A DNA stretch of 64,000 nucleotides from Ferrimonas balearica (GCF_019802085.1 NZ_JAHVHV010000006.1:62001-126000), one strand, 5' to 3'. Counted from the first letter of the stretch, positions 48,937 to 58,664 are shown. The notes: generated by a model from the letters alone, not told the origin. Numbers and translations are program-made.

Positions 48937-50583
48937 ATGACCCTGAACACCCCGCTGCAGATGCTGGACCACTGGTGCGCCAGCCAGTCCGACACCGTCT
49001 TTCTTCGCCAACCCCGTGAGCGCCAGCTCCATGACCTCACCTGGGGTCAGACCCGGGAAGCGGTCTACCGCCTGGCCGGTGCCCTGCGCCAGCTGGGGCT
49101 GAAGCGGGGCGACAAGGTCGCCATCCTCTCCAAGAACTGCGCCCAGTGGTTCATCGCCGATCTGGCGCTGCAGGCGGGGGGCTTCATCAGCATCCCCATC
49201 TACCCCACCGCCAACGCCGACACCATCCGTTACGTGCTGCAGCACTCCGAGGCCAAGGCGATCTTCATCGGCAAACTGGACGACCCGGAAGCCCAGCGCG
49301 ACGCCATCAACCCTGAGCTGCTGCGCTTCGACATGTCCTTCCCCACCCTGCCGGTGCAGTACCACTGGCATCAGTTGCTGGAGATGACCGATCCCCTGGA
49401 CGACACCCGTCCGGAGCTGGATGACGTCATGACCATCATCTACACCTCCGGCAGCACCGGGAACCCCAAGGGGGCGGTGATGACCTACCGCGCTTACGCC
49501 TGGGGGGGCACCACGGTGGCCAAGCACCTGGGGGCCGACAACCAGGACCGGGTGATCTCCTACCTGCCCCTGGCCCACATCACCGAACGGGTCTACATCG
49601 AGGGCACCGCCTTCTACAGCGGCGGCACCGTCTACTTCGTCGAATCCCTCGACAGCTTCGTCGATGACGTCAAGGTGGCCCAGCCCAGCTTCTTCCTCTC
49701 GGTGCCGCGCCTCTGGACCCTGTTCCAGAAGAACATCATCGACAAGGTGGGCGAGTCCAAGCTCAACCTGCTGCTTAAGCTGCCGATCATCGGCTCCCTG
49801 GTGGCCCGCAAGATCCGCACCCAGCTGGGCCTGAACAGCGCCAAGGTGCTGGGTTGCGGCTCCGCCCCGGTCTCCCCGTCGCTGCTGCACTGGTATCGGG
49901 GCATCGGCATGGACATCACCGAAGCCTGGGGGATGACCGAGAACAGCGCCTACGCCACGCTGAACTTCCCCTTCCGTCCCGACAAGATCGGCACCGTGGG
50001 CAAGCCGGGCACCGACTGCGAGGTGAAGATCGGCGACAACCAAGAGCTGCTGTTCAAGAGCCCGGGCCTGTTCCGCGAGTACTACAAGAACCCGGAGGCC
50101 TCCGCCGAGTCCTTTACCGAGGACGGCTTCTTCCGCACCGGTGACCAGGCCACGGTGGACGACGAGCAGTTCGTCACCATCACCGGCCGGGTCAAAGACA
50201 ACTTCAAGACCGCCAAGGGCAAGTTCGTCGCCCCGGTGCCCATCGAGCGCAAGCTGGCCCAGAACAACCACATCGAACTGGTGTGCGTCATCGGCTCCGG
50301 CCTGCCCTACCCGGTGGCCCTGGTGCAGCTCTCTGAGGGGGCCTCACTGCTGCCCAAGGAGCAGGTGCGTCCGGCCCTGGCCCAGACCAGTGAGCTGGTC
50401 AGCCAGCAGATGGAGAGCCACGCCACCCTGGGCGGCGTACTGGTGGTCGATGAGCCCTGGGACGTGGAGAACGAGGTGCTGACCCCCACCCTCAAGATCA
50501 AACGTCACGTACTGGAGCAACGCTTCGGTGAGCGGGTCGCTCACCTCAAAGGCAACCAGGTGGTGTGGGAAGCCGATCTCTAA
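48937..50583 (+). CDS. Long-chain acyl-CoA synthetase (AMP-forming)
   Basis: A 548-residue AMP-binding enzyme of the FAA1-type long-chain group. It activates fatty acids with ATP and CoA. Motifs are TIIYTSGSTGNPKGAVMTY (P-loop), ITEAWGMTENSAYATL and FFRTGDQATVD, with ITGRVKDNFKTAKGKFVAP as the A8 region and catalytic hinge. No membrane helix is obvious; these enzymes act peripherally. A FadR-like operator upstream fits control by acyl-CoA. It sits between trmH and recG, where E. coli has nothing. Confidence 0.92.
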   Translation: MTLNTPLQMLDHWCASQSDTVFLRQPRERQLHDLTWGQTREAVYRLAGALRQLGLKRGDKVAILSKNCAQWFIADLALQAGGFISIPIYPTANADTIRYVLQHSEAKAIFIGKLDDPEAQRDAINPELLRFDMSFPTLPVQYHWHQLLEMTDPLDDTRPELDDVMTIIYTSGSTGNPKGAVMTYRAYAWGGTTVAKHLGADNQDRVISYLPLAHITERVYIEGTAFYSGGTVYFVESLDSFVDDVKVAQPSFFLSVPRLWTLFQKNIIDKVGESKLNLLLKLPIIGSLVARKIRTQLGLNSAKVLGCGSAPVSPSLLHWYRGIGMDITEAWGMTENSAYATLNFPFRPDKIGTVGKPGTDCEVKIGDNQELLFKSPGLFREYYKNPEASAESFTEDGFFRTGDQATVDDEQFVTITGRVKDNFKTAKGKFVAPVPIERKLAQNNHIELVCVIGSGLPYPVALVQLSEGASLLPKEQVRPALAQTSELVSQQMESHATLGGVLVVDEPWDVENEVLTPTLKIKRHVLEQRFGERVAHLKGNQVVWEADL

Positions 50584-50651
50584 AGGGCTGATCCTTAAAG
50601 CACGGGCTGCTATTATCTGATCATATTTACAGTATTTTCGGATCGCCGCCC

Positions 50652-52748
50652 GTGACCACAACCACACCGGTTTCGGTGGACAAACTCACCACGCTGTCGG
50701 TCACCGGCCTCAAGGGGGTCGGTGACAAGATGGCGGAAAAACTGGCCCGGCTGGGGATCCGCAGCGTCGGCGATCTGCTGCTGCACCTGCCCCTGAGGTA
50801 CGAAGACCGCACCCGGATCTGGCCGGTGGCGGCCCTCACCCCGGGCCAGCACGCCACCGTGGAGGGGGAGGTTGTCTCCGCCCACGTCAGCTACGGCAAA
50901 CGCCGCCGCATGACGGTCAAACTGGCCGACGGCAGCGGCACCATCGCGCTCCACTTCTTCAATTTCGCCCTGGCCCAGAAAGAGAGTTTCGTCACCGGAG
51001 CCCGGGTTCGCGCCTTTGGCGAAGCCCGCGCCGGGATGCGCCAAATCGAGATGGTGCACCCGGAGTACCACGTCCTGGGGGAGCACACCCACCCCCTGCT
51101 CGAAGAGAGCCTGACGCCGGTCTACCCCACCACCGAGGGCCTCAAACAGGCCAGCCTGCGTAAACTCACCGACGAGGCGCTGCAGCTGCTGCGCCAACAC
51201 CCCTTGCCGGAGTTGCTGCCCGAAGGCCTCTACCCCGAACAGCTGCCGCTGTCCGAGGCGGTGCAGTTCATCCATCGTCCGCCGCCGGAGGCCAGCCTGA
51301 CCCAGTTGCTGGAGGGCCAACACCCCGCCCAACAGCGCCTGGTGATGGAGGAGCTGCTGGCCCAGAACCTGTCGATGCTGAAACTGCGGGTGGACTCCGG
51401 CCAGCACCAGGCGCTGCCACTGCACCCGGACCCGGCCCTGCTGCAGCGCTTTCTCGGCGATCTGCCGTTCAGCCCCACCGCGGCTCAGCAGCGGGTGGTG
51501 GGGGAGATCCGGGATGACCTGGCCCGGGCCGAGCCCATGATGCGTCTGGTGCAGGGGGACGTGGGCTCCGGCAAGACCCTGGTGGCCGCCCTGGCGGCCC
51601 TGCACGCCATCTCCCAGGGCCACCAGGTGGCCCTGATGGCCCCCACCGAACTGTTGGCGGAGCAGCACGCCCTGGCCTTCGCCCAGTGGTTTGAGCCCCT
51701 GGGCCTGCCGGTGGCCTGGCTTGCCGGCAAACTCAAGGGCAAGGCCCGGGACGCCACCCTGGCCAGGATCGCCAGTGGCGAAGCCAAGATGGTGGTGGGC
51801 ACCCACGCCATCTTCCAGGACCAGGTGGCCTTTGATCATCTGGCCCTGGTGATCGTCGATGAGCAACACCGGTTCGGCGTGCACCAACGCCTGACCCTGC
51901 GGGAAAAGGGCCTCAAGGACGGCCGCTACCCCCATCAGCTGATCATGACCGCCACCCCCATCCCCCGCACCCTGGCGATGACCGCCTACGCGGATCTGGA
52001 CGTCTCGGTGATCGACGAGCTGCCGCCGGGTCGCACGCCGGTCACCACGGTGGCCATCCCCGACGGCCGACGGGACCAGGTGATCCAGCGGGTGCGCCAG
52101 GCCTGCGGCGACGGGCGCCAGGCCTACTGGGTCTGCACCCTGATCGAGGAGTCCGAGGTGCTGCAGTGCCAGGCCGCCGAGGACACCGCCAGCGAGTTGG
52201 CGGAACTGTTGCCTGAGCTCAGGGTCGGATTAGTACATGGGCGAATGAAAGCCGAGGAAAAACAGCAGGTCATGGCTGCATTTAAGGCCAATGAACTGCA
52301 CCTGCTGGTGGCCACCACGGTGATCGAGGTCGGGGTGGATGTGCCCAACGCCAGCTTGATGATCATCGAGAACCCGGAGCGGCTTGGCCTGGCCCAGCTG
52401 CACCAGCTGCGCGGCCGGGTGGGCCGGGGAGCGGTGGCCAGCCACTGTGTGCTGCTCTACCACCCGCCGCTGTCCAAAACCGCCCAGTCCCGGCTGGGGG
52501 TGCTGCGGGAGAGCAACGACGGCTTTGTTATCGCCCAGCGCGACTTGGAGATCCGCGGCCCCGGCGAGGTGCTGGGCACCCGGCAGACCGGCCTGGCGGA
52601 CCTGAAGATCGCCGATCTGGTGCGGGATGCGGCGCTCATTCCCCAGGTTCAGCGCCTGGCCCAACACCTGATGGACCGCTACCCTTCCCGGGTACCCGCC
52701 ATCATCGATCGCTGGCTCGGCGGCAAGGAGATCTACAGCCAAGCCTGA
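50652..52748 (+). CDS. recG: ATP-dependent DNA helicase RecG
   Basis: A 698-residue branch-migration helicase that remodels stalled forks and R-loops. The N-terminal wedge/OB domain has VTGLKGVGDKMAEKLARLGI and LPLRYEDRT. Helicase motifs are GDVGSGKTLVAALAAL (Walker A), DEQHRFGVHQR (DExH box), TATPIPRTLAM and the C-terminal QLRGRVGRG. It starts with GTG at 50652. Length equals the family norm (693 in E. coli). Confidence 0.97.
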   Translation: MTTTTPVSVDKLTTLSVTGLKGVGDKMAEKLARLGIRSVGDLLLHLPLRYEDRTRIWPVAALTPGQHATVEGEVVSAHVSYGKRRRMTVKLADGSGTIALHFFNFALAQKESFVTGARVRAFGEARAGMRQIEMVHPEYHVLGEHTHPLLEESLTPVYPTTEGLKQASLRKLTDEALQLLRQHPLPELLPEGLYPEQLPLSEAVQFIHRPPPEASLTQLLEGQHPAQQRLVMEELLAQNLSMLKLRVDSGQHQALPLHPDPALLQRFLGDLPFSPTAAQQRVVGEIRDDLARAEPMMRLVQGDVGSGKTLVAALAALHAISQGHQVALMAPTELLAEQHALAFAQWFEPLGLPVAWLAGKLKGKARDATLARIASGEAKMVVGTHAIFQDQVAFDHLALVIVDEQHRFGVHQRLTLREKGLKDGRYPHQLIMTATPIPRTLAMTAYADLDVSVIDELPPGRTPVTTVAIPDGRRDQVIQRVRQACGDGRQAYWVCTLIEESEVLQCQAAEDTASELAELLPELRVGLVHGRMKAEEKQQVMAAFKANELHLLVATTVIEVGVDVPNASLMIIENPERLGLAQLHQLRGRVGRGAVASHCVLLYHPPLSKTAQSRLGVLRESNDGFVIAQRDLEIRGPGEVLGTRQTGLADLKIADLVRDAALIPQVQRLAQHLMDRYPSRVPAIIDRWLGGKEIYSQA

Positions 52749-52817
52749 GGCTTTGGCTGGACACTTGGGCGGTTTTGACCAAAATGGTATCTGTAATCAG
52801 GGAGATAGGATCTTACG

Positions 52818-53684
52818 ATGTATCAAGATGACGAAGCGAAGCGCAGCAGCGCAAATCAGATGGCCATGGTGCTGGTGATCCTGGTCATCCTGGCCTGTGG
52901 CGGGGCCTGGTATTTCTTCCTGCGCGACGCCCAGCCCCCGGCGCCGTCCGAGCCCATCCCCTCCCTGCCCCAGGAGGAGCCCACGCTGCCGGCCCAACCG
53001 CTGCCCGCCGAGCCGGTGCCGGAACCGGTACCGGAGCCGGAGCTCCCGCCCCAGCCGGAGCCCACCCCCACGCCGCAGCCCGAGGTGCCGGAGCCGGATC
53101 CGCTCCCCAATCTCAACGACAGTGACGAGTTTGCCAAGGAGCAGCTCAACGCCATCAGTGACGGCATGCAGTTTGGCCAGGCGGTGGAGGACAACAACCT
53201 GATCCGCCGCTTCGTGGTGTTTGTCGACAACCTGGCCGGGGGTGAGGTGATGCGCCAACAGGGCCCCTTCACCCCCCTGTCGGACGACTTCAAGGCGCTG
53301 GAACTCAACGGCAAACTCTACCTGGATCCGGAAGGCTACCGCCGCTTCGATCAGTACGCCGAGTTCCTCTACCGGCTGGACGAAACCCAGTTGCGGGATC
53401 ACTTTATGCTGGCCGAGCCCCTGCTGGAGCAGGCCTTCCAGGAGCTGGGTTACGGCGCCGGTCAGTTCCGCGGCTCCATCGTCGACGGCATCGACGAGTT
53501 GCTGGCCGCCCCGGAATACGATGCGCCTTTGGAGCTGGTCAGCCACAGCGTGAACTACCAGTTCGCCGATCCCAGCATTGAGAACCTGACCGACGCACAG
53601 AAGCTGATGATCCGCATGGGCCCCGACAACGCCCGCAAGATCAAATCCCTGCTGCGCCGTTTTAAGGCCGCCCTCAACGAGTGA
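52818..53684 (+). CDS. DUF3014 membrane-anchored protein
   Basis: A 288-residue protein with one N-terminal helix (MAMVLVILVILACGGAWYF), a Pro/Glu-rich spacer of about 60 residues (PEPVPEPELPPQPEPTPTP) that would cross the periplasm, and a C-terminal helical DUF3014 domain (NNLIRRFVVFVDNLAGGEV, FMLAEPLLEQAFQELGYG). The family is common in Alteromonadales and has no known function. It is a single-gene unit between recG and a bidirectional terminator. Confidence 0.85.
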   Translation: MYQDDEAKRSSANQMAMVLVILVILACGGAWYFFLRDAQPPAPSEPIPSLPQEEPTLPAQPLPAEPVPEPVPEPELPPQPEPTPTPQPEVPEPDPLPNLNDSDEFAKEQLNAISDGMQFGQAVEDNNLIRRFVVFVDNLAGGEVMRQQGPFTPLSDDFKALELNGKLYLDPEGYRRFDQYAEFLYRLDETQLRDHFMLAEPLLEQAFQELGYGAGQFRGSIVDGIDELLAAPEYDAPLELVSHSVNYQFADPSIENLTDAQKLMIRMGPDNARKIKSLLRRFKAALNE

Positions 53685-53702
53685 GCGTGACATCCCTCCA
53701 GC

Positions 53703-53731
53703 AAAAAACCGGCCCATTGGCCGGTTCTTTT
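53703..53731. terminator. Bidirectional terminator
   Basis: AACCGGCC (53707-53714) and GGCCGGTT (53719-53726), 4-nt loop, with flanking A and T runs, between the DUF3014 gene and the thioesterase gene. Confidence 0.9.
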
Positions 53732-54170
53732 ACCTTTGAGGCATCACCACGAACTGTCCCTCGAACCGGGCGGCGTCGCCCAGGGTCACCTGCAGGGGGA
53801 TCTTGAGGTTGCGCCCCTGTTGCAGGGGGCTGACGTCGACCGCCTGCAGCGAGCAACGGCACTGGGGGTGACCGGTGACCGGCCGGCGGTAGCGGATCCG
53901 CCCCTCCCCCAGCACAATGTCGCCCTGAAGCCCCGCCTCCTCCAACGCCAGCCAGATCCGGCCCCAACCGGTCAGGGTGGCGTGGCTGTAGATGCTGCCC
54001 GCAAACATGGTGCCGTGCAGGTTGCGATTGGCCTCGAAGTCCGCGCCGGTCACCAGGGTGTCACCGTCGTAGTCGAGGGCGCGGATCCCCATCTGGGCGG
54101 CGATGGGGATGGTCTGATGCCACAGCTGGGTCAGCCGGGCCAGGGGGTCGATGGGCTGGGTCATGGGCAT
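53730..54170 (-). CDS. YiiD-C-type hotdog thioesterase
   Basis: A 146-residue hotdog-fold protein of the putative thioesterase family found at the C-terminus of E. coli YiiD. Marks are ALTQLWHQTIPIAAQMGI-like LTQLWHQTIPIAAQMGIRAL and the active-site segment NLHGTMFAGSIYSHATLTGW. Here the domain stands alone without the acetyltransferase half. AGAAGGAAC precedes the ATG at 54170. It lies beside dtd and cheV, as in other gammaproteobacteria where yiiD neighbours dtd. Confidence 0.8.
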   Translation of the reverse strand: MPMTQPIDPLARLTQLWHQTIPIAAQMGIRALDYDGDTLVTGADFEANRNLHGTMFAGSIYSHATLTGWGRIWLALEEAGLQGDIVLGEGRIRYRRPVTGHPQCRCSLQAVDVSPLQQGRNLKIPLQVTLGDAARFEGQFVVMPQR

Positions 54171-54288
54171 AGTTCCTTCTGTCGGCCGCAGAATAGCGGA
54201 TCCCCGCCGCAAAACCGAGCCGACCACTGGACAATTCCTCGCCGGGGCTGGCACTGTAACCTATCGGTTCTGGAGTCGAAATTCCCTT

Positions 54289-55155
54289 ATGAATCAGAAA
54301 CACAGTTCACGCCAGGAGTACCTGGTGTTCTCCCTGGCCCACAACCAGATGTACGCCTTCTCCACCCTTAAGGTGCAGGAGATCGTCTCCGTCAGTCAGT
54401 TCAGCCAGCTGCCCGGCAGCCATCCGGCGGTGGCCGGCACCCTGACCCTGCGGGGAGAAACCCTGGCGGTGGTGGATCTGAACCGGGCCATCGGCCTGCA
54501 GGGAGAGCCGCCGCAAAGCGTGGTGGTGTGCGAGATCCAGGGTACCCGCTACGGGTTGCTGGTGGGCACCATCGAGGCGATCCAGGTGTGCGACAGCGGT
54601 GACATCACCGCCATTCCTGCCCGGCTGGCGCGTCAGGCCCTGAGCACCGGGGTGTTCCGCGACGGTCAGGATCGCCTGGTGCAGCTGCTGGACCTGGAGC
54701 GGATCATCGGTGAACTGAACCCCGGAGCCGGCACAGCGATGCCGGAGCTGGATGCCGCCAGCCTGGCGCGCATTCGAGCGCAGAAGATCCTCATCTGTGA
54801 CGACTCCCGCTTCGCCCGGCGCCAGATGGCCCGGGTGCTGGAGCAGCACGGCATCGATTACCTGAGCGCCCCCAACGGCAAGGCGGCGCTGAGCATCCTC
54901 AAACGGGAAGCGGAGCGTCAAGAGCCGGTGCAGATCCTGGTGTCGGACATCGAGATGCCTGAGCTGGACGGTTACCAGCTGGCCCTGTCGGTGCGGGCCA
55001 ACCAGGACCTGGATCCGGCCTACGTGATCCTCCACAGCTCCCTGAACCCCGCCATCTGCGAGCGGATCTCCCAGCAGGCGGGGGCAGACGAGGGGCTGAC
55101 CAAGTTCGACCCCCACGCCCTTTTGGAGGCGATCGGCCGCGGCGCCGGCGCCTGA
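54289..55155 (+). CDS. cheV: CheV-type chemotaxis coupling protein
   Basis: A 288-residue protein: a CheW domain (about 1-150; FSLAHNQMYAFSTLKVQEIV, GTLTLRGETLAVVDLN) and a receiver domain (about 165-285) with KILICDDSRFARRQMARVL, the phospho-acceptor in LVSDIEMPELDGYQ, and the conserved lysine in LTKFDPH. CheV couples receptors to CheA with phosphorylation-dependent adaptation. The ATG at 54289 begins the CheW fold; earlier in-frame starts overlap the divergent gene. It is isolated from other chemotaxis genes. Confidence 0.88.
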   Translation: MNQKHSSRQEYLVFSLAHNQMYAFSTLKVQEIVSVSQFSQLPGSHPAVAGTLTLRGETLAVVDLNRAIGLQGEPPQSVVVCEIQGTRYGLLVGTIEAIQVCDSGDITAIPARLARQALSTGVFRDGQDRLVQLLDLERIIGELNPGAGTAMPELDAASLARIRAQKILICDDSRFARRQMARVLEQHGIDYLSAPNGKAALSILKREAERQEPVQILVSDIEMPELDGYQLALSVRANQDLDPAYVILHSSLNPAICERISQQAGADEGLTKFDPHALLEAIGRGAGA

Positions 55156-55156
55156 T

Positions 55157-55594
55157 TCAGGTGCGCAGGGAGAAGGTCACCGGGCCGTCGTTGGTCAGCG
55201 ACACTTGCATGTCGGCGCCAAAGGCGCCGGTTTCGACCGTCATCCCCTGGGCGCGACAGTAGGCCACAAAGGCCTCGTAGAGCCGCTCCGCCTCGGTCGG
55301 ATGCGCCGCGCTGGAGAAGCTGGGGCGCAGCCCCTTGTTGGTGTCCGCCGCCAGGGTGAACTGACTGACCACCAGCAGCTGGCCTCCCGCCTGCTGGACA
55401 TTGAGGTTCATCTTGTCCGCCTCGTCGGAGAACACCCGGTACTTCATCACCTTGTCGGCCAGGCGACGCAGGCTGGCCTCGTCGTCGTCCCGCTCCACCC
55501 CCAACAGCACCAGCAAGCCCCTCGGGATCGCCCCCACGGTTTCCCCGGCCACCTCGACCCGGGCCTGGCTGACCCGCTGAATCAACGCGATCAT
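55157..55594 (-). CDS. dtd: D-aminoacyl-tRNA deacylase
   Basis: A 145-residue enzyme that removes D-amino acids from mischarged tRNA. It has the two family signatures, [16 protein letters not shown] and the GPVT box in [10 protein letters not shown] start at 55594 ([15 protein letters not shown]), the canonical N-terminus, rather than 55612. It converges with cheV with only 1 bp between stops and lies near yihY as in E. coli. Confidence 0.96.
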   Translation of the reverse strand: MIALIQRVSQARVEVAGETVGAIPRGLLVLLGVERDDDEASLRRLADKVMKYRVFSDEADKMNLNVQQAGGQLLVVSQFTLAADTNKGLRPSFSSAAHPTEAERLYEAFVAYCRAQGMTVETGAFGADMQVSLTNDGPVTFSLRT

Positions 55595-55621
55595 CGATTG
55601 CGCACTCCCCAAAAAAGAGAC

Positions 55622-55652
55622 AAAAAAACGGGCCGATCATCGCCGGCCCGTT
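55622..55652 (-). terminator. Terminator after the lipoprotein gene
   Basis: Minus-strand stem AACGGGCCG / CGGCCCGTT (55627-55652, 8-nt loop) followed by seven T, 21 nt after the stop at 55673. Confidence 0.9.
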
Positions 55653-55672
55653 GGCAAACTGCAAGCCCGTCC

Positions 55673-56200
55673 CTAGCGGGTGAAGCGCACCTCTTTGGCG
55701 GCGGGGGTGGCCTGGGGGAACTGCTGGCGCAGGGCGTTCAGGCCGGCGTTGGTCCAGTCCATAAAGGCGGTCAGCTCCTGCAGGCTGATGCGGTCGACGA
55801 AGGTGGCGGCGCCGCGCACCTCCACGGCGGTGCCCTCGTTGATCAGCACGAACTTGGCAAAATCCATCCCCTGGTTCAGCTGGCCGATGATCAGCAACAG
55901 CTCCGGGGTCTGGGCCAGGTCCGGGTGCAGCACGTAGTATTTGGTGATGACGATGCGGTCCAGCCCCTCGGTGTTCATCTTCGGCTGCATCATAAAGTGG
56001 CCGTTGTCGTACTCCACCATCAGGCTGTGGGCGCTGGCCCGTTTCACCGTGTACTTCTCGCCGCTGAGGGCGGTGACCAGGGCGTCGGTGGCCTGATCGT
56101 TGGTGTTGCCGGTCAGATCCAGGACCGTGCCTTGCTCACCCAGGCTGGCGCAACCGCCCAGCAATCCCAGGCTCAGCAGCAGAACGAAAATGCGCTTCAT
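55673..56200 (-). CDS. Lipoprotein with a YbjN-like domain
   Basis: A 175-residue protein with signal peptide and lipobox ([11 protein letters not shown] at residues 7-17). The mature part, with [18 protein letters not shown] and [18 protein letters not shown], resembles the YbjN / secretion-chaperone-like fold, but the match is weak. It overlaps yihY by 4 nt and is co-translated with it. Envelope location is well supported; the role is unknown. Confidence 0.65.
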   Translation of the reverse strand: MKRIFVLLLSLGLLGGCASLGEQGTVLDLTGNTNDQATDALVTALSGEKYTVKRASAHSLMVEYDNGHFMMQPKMNTEGLDRIVITKYYVLHPDLAQTPELLLIIGQLNQGMDFAKFVLINEGTAVEVRGAATFVDRISLQELTAFMDWTNAGLNALRQQFPQATPAAKEVRFTR

Positions 56201-57075
56201 GTGGACTCCTTATCCGTGTCGTCGTCGAGATGAAAATATTCCGGCAGTGCCGCCGTGACCTCGGCCCCCAGCAGCACGATGATCCAGGACAGATAGACCC
56301 AGAGGAACAAGATCGGGATGGTGGCCAGGGCCCCGTAGATCGCCTCATAGGAGGGGAACTGGGTCACGTACCAGGCAAAACCCCGCTTGCCCGCTTCGAA
56401 CAACAGCGCCGCCACAAAGGCCCCCAGCAGCGCGTGATGGAAGCGGACCCGGGTGTTGGGCACCATCATGTAGAGTAGGGCAAAGGCGCTGACCGAGAGC
56501 AAAAAGGGCAGCCGGGCAATGAAAAACGCGTAGGCGCCGCTGAGTCCGGCGTCGGAGAACAACTTCATCGACACCAGGTAGGAGGTGACGGCCAGGCTGG
56601 CGCCCATCAGCATTGGGCCCAGGGTGAGGATCATCCAGTACATGGAGAAGGAGTAGATCGCCCGGCGCCTGGTCTGCACCTTCCAGATCCGGTTGAGCGC
56701 CTTGTCGATGTTGGAGATCAGCATCAGCGCCACCACCGCCAGGAAGAGCACCCCCACGGCGGTCATCCTGGAGGCGTTGTCGACAAACTGCCCCAGGTAC
56801 TGCTGGACGGTGTCCCCCGCCGTCGGCACAAAGTTGTTGTAGACGAACGCCTCGAGATCCGCCCGCACCCCGGCAAAACCGGGAAAGGCGGAGAACACCG
56901 AGAGCACCACGGCCATCATGGGCACCAGGGAGAGCAGGGAGACGTAGGCCAGGTGGCCGGCGGTCACCTGCAGGCCGTTTTCGCCCACGCGACGCCACAG
57001 GTAGGGGAAGAAGGCCAACAGCTGTCGCCAGGAGAGCCGAGACAGCCGTTCGGCCAGGGCGGAGATCCCTTTCAT
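56197..57075 (-). CDS. YihY/BrkB-family inner-membrane protein
   Basis: A 292-residue protein with about six membrane helices, matching YihY (290 residues) in length and in the segments [20 protein letters not shown] and [20 protein letters not shown]. The family was once called ribonuclease BN, which was an error; BrkB-type proteins have unknown transport function. It is followed by the lipoprotein gene with a 4-nt overlap. Confidence 0.92.
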   Translation of the reverse strand: MKGISALAERLSRLSWRQLLAFFPYLWRRVGENGLQVTAGHLAYVSLLSLVPMMAVVLSVFSAFPGFAGVRADLEAFVYNNFVPTAGDTVQQYLGQFVDNASRMTAVGVLFLAVVALMLISNIDKALNRIWKVQTRRRAIYSFSMYWMILTLGPMLMGASLAVTSYLVSMKLFSDAGLSGAYAFFIARLPFLLSVSAFALLYMMVPNTRVRFHHALLGAFVAALLFEAGKRGFAWYVTQFPSYEAIYGALATIPILFLWVYLSWIIVLLGAEVTAALPEYFHLDDDTDKEST

Positions 57076-57184
57076 TGGGCACTTCCAATTCGATCACTAT
57101 GGCGGCAGCATACAACAATAAGGCAACATTTACTTGTTGTTGTCCTTCGCATTATTGCCTATCTATGCCCATACAGGAGGAGTC

Positions 57185-57406
57185 ATGGCGCAACAAGGTT
57201 CGGCAGGCAACGTCATCGCCGCCATCTGCAGTTTCTTTATCGCCGGCCTGGGTCAGCTGGTGCAGGGTCGGATCCTGGCGGCACTGCTGTTTTTTGTCTT
57301 TGTTGGCGGCTTTTACGCCATGGCGGCGGTGCTGGTGGTGCCCTTCATCATCGCCATTCCTCTGCACATCTGGTGCATCGTCGATGCCGCGCGCTACCGC
57401 GGCTAA
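57185..57406 (+). CDS. Small two-helix membrane protein
   Basis: A 73-residue protein with two hydrophobic segments (VIAAICSFFIAGLGQLVQG and AAVLVVPFIIAIPLHIWCIV) and a GLGQ turn reminiscent of TM2-domain proteins. AGGAGG directly precedes the ATG at 57185, and the ORF is followed after 10 bp by the DUF2959 gene, so they form an operon. Function unknown. Confidence 0.8.
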   Translation: MAQQGSAGNVIAAICSFFIAGLGQLVQGRILAALLFFVFVGGFYAMAAVLVVPFIIAIPLHIWCIVDAARYRG

Positions 57407-57416
57407 AGGAGCTCTC

Positions 57417-58049
57417 ATGCGCATCTTAATCTTGTCCCTCGCCCTGATGCTCACCGGGTGTCAAAGCGCCTACTACGCCGCCGCCGAACAGGTGGGGTAC
57501 CACAAGCGAGAGATCCTGGTGGACCGGGTGGAGGATGCCCAGGAGAGCCAGCAGGAGGCCCAGGAGCAGTTCAGCTCCGCCCTGGAGCAGATGAAAACGC
57601 TGATCGACTTCGATGGCGGTGATCTGGAGACGGTGTACGACCGGGTTAAGGGGGAGTACGAGGACTCCGCCGACGCCGCCGCCGAGGTAAGCAGCCGCAT
57701 CGACGACGTGGCGGACGTGGCCTCGGCGATGTTCGACGAGTGGGAGGAGGAGCTGGGCCAGTACCAGTCCGCCAACCTGCGCCGGGAGAGCGAGGCCCAA
57801 CTGCGGGACACCCGTCGCCGTTACGACGCCATGCTCAAGGCGATGCGCCAGGCCGAGGCCAAGATGGCGCCGGTGCTTAAGCGGCTCAAGGACAACGAGC
57901 TGTACCTCAAGCACAACCTCAATGCCCGGGCCATCGGCGCCGTGGGCAAGGAGTTTGGCGTGCTGGAGCAGGAGGTGGAACGGGTGATCGCCGAGATGAA
58001 CCGGGCCATCGCCGAGTCGGACAAGTTTATCCAGACCCTGGACCAGTAA
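57417..58049 (+). CDS. DUF2959 coiled-coil lipoprotein
   Basis: A 210-residue protein whose N-terminus MRILILSLALMLTGC ends in a lipobox. The mature part is long alpha-helix and highly charged (VGYHKREILVDRVEDAQES, VSSRIDDVADVASAMFDEW), the DUF2959 pattern. Such proteins are frequent in Alteromonadales and Vibrionales. Coiled-coil and lipid anchor suggest a structural envelope role, not proved. AAAGGAG precedes the start. Confidence 0.88.
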   Translation: MRILILSLALMLTGCQSAYYAAAEQVGYHKREILVDRVEDAQESQQEAQEQFSSALEQMKTLIDFDGGDLETVYDRVKGEYEDSADAAAEVSSRIDDVADVASAMFDEWEEELGQYQSANLRRESEAQLRDTRRRYDAMLKAMRQAEAKMAPVLKRLKDNELYLKHNLNARAIGAVGKEFGVLEQEVERVIAEMNRAIAESDKFIQTLDQ

Positions 58050-58098
58050 GCCGTTCGAGCCGCGAGGGCACGAGGCGCTCCCGGTTCACCAGGGCATC

Positions 58099-58593
58099 AT
58101 GAACTTCAACCGCTATAAGGTGGTGATCCCGACCGCCGTAGGCCGGGCCAGCCAAAATCGTTTTGATTTCATCGGCACCTGGGTGGTGATCTACTTCGCC
58201 CTGTTGTTGGTCCTGCCCAGCGCCCTGGAGACCTTCACCCACCGCAGCGCCCAGCTCTACACCGGCCTCAGTCTTCTGGCCTGCCCGCTCTACTATGCCC
58301 TGCACTGGCTGGGCAATTACGCCCCCCGCGCCACCTACGCCGTCGCCCTGGGAGGGGCCACCGGCACCTTCACCGGGGTGCCGGTGCTGCTGAACGCCTG
58401 GACCCAACCGGCGGACCAGGCCTGCTTGGCCGGCCAGAGCGCGCCCTGTGGCGACCTGGCGCCGTTGGCCCCCGAGGCGTTCCAGGTTGCCCTGCAGGGC
58501 ACCCAGTTCAGCGCCACCCTCGCCTGGGGGCTGCACGCTTCGGTACTGCTGATCTGGGGCCTGTACTGGTATCGACTGCGGCTGTCGCCCTGA
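58099..58593 (+). CDS. Hypothetical membrane protein
   Basis: A 164-residue protein with four probable helices, near residues 27-44, 53-72, 80-98 and 141-160. An exposed loop holds two cysteines (DQACLAGQSAPCGDL) that could form a disulfide. No family recognised. It follows the DUF2959 gene by 49 bp and ends at a bidirectional terminator shared with typA, so it is likely the last gene of that unit. Confidence 0.65.
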   Translation: MNFNRYKVVIPTAVGRASQNRFDFIGTWVVIYFALLLVLPSALETFTHRSAQLYTGLSLLACPLYYALHWLGNYAPRATYAVALGGATGTFTGVPVLLNAWTQPADQACLAGQSAPCGDLAPLAPEAFQVALQGTQFSATLAWGLHASVLLIWGLYWYRLRLSP

Positions 58594-58614
58594 CCTCAAG
58601 CCCCGGCCCAGCAC

Positions 58615-58644
58615 AAAAAACGGCACCCCTGGGGGTGCCGTTTT
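58615..58644. terminator. Bidirectional terminator before typA end
   Basis: ACGGCACCCC (58620-58629) and GGGGTGCCGT (58632-58641), 2-nt loop, with an A run on the left and T run on the right. It serves the hypothetical gene (plus) and typA (minus). Confidence 0.9.
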
Positions 58645-58664
58645 CATTGGAAGGGTCTCAGGGC

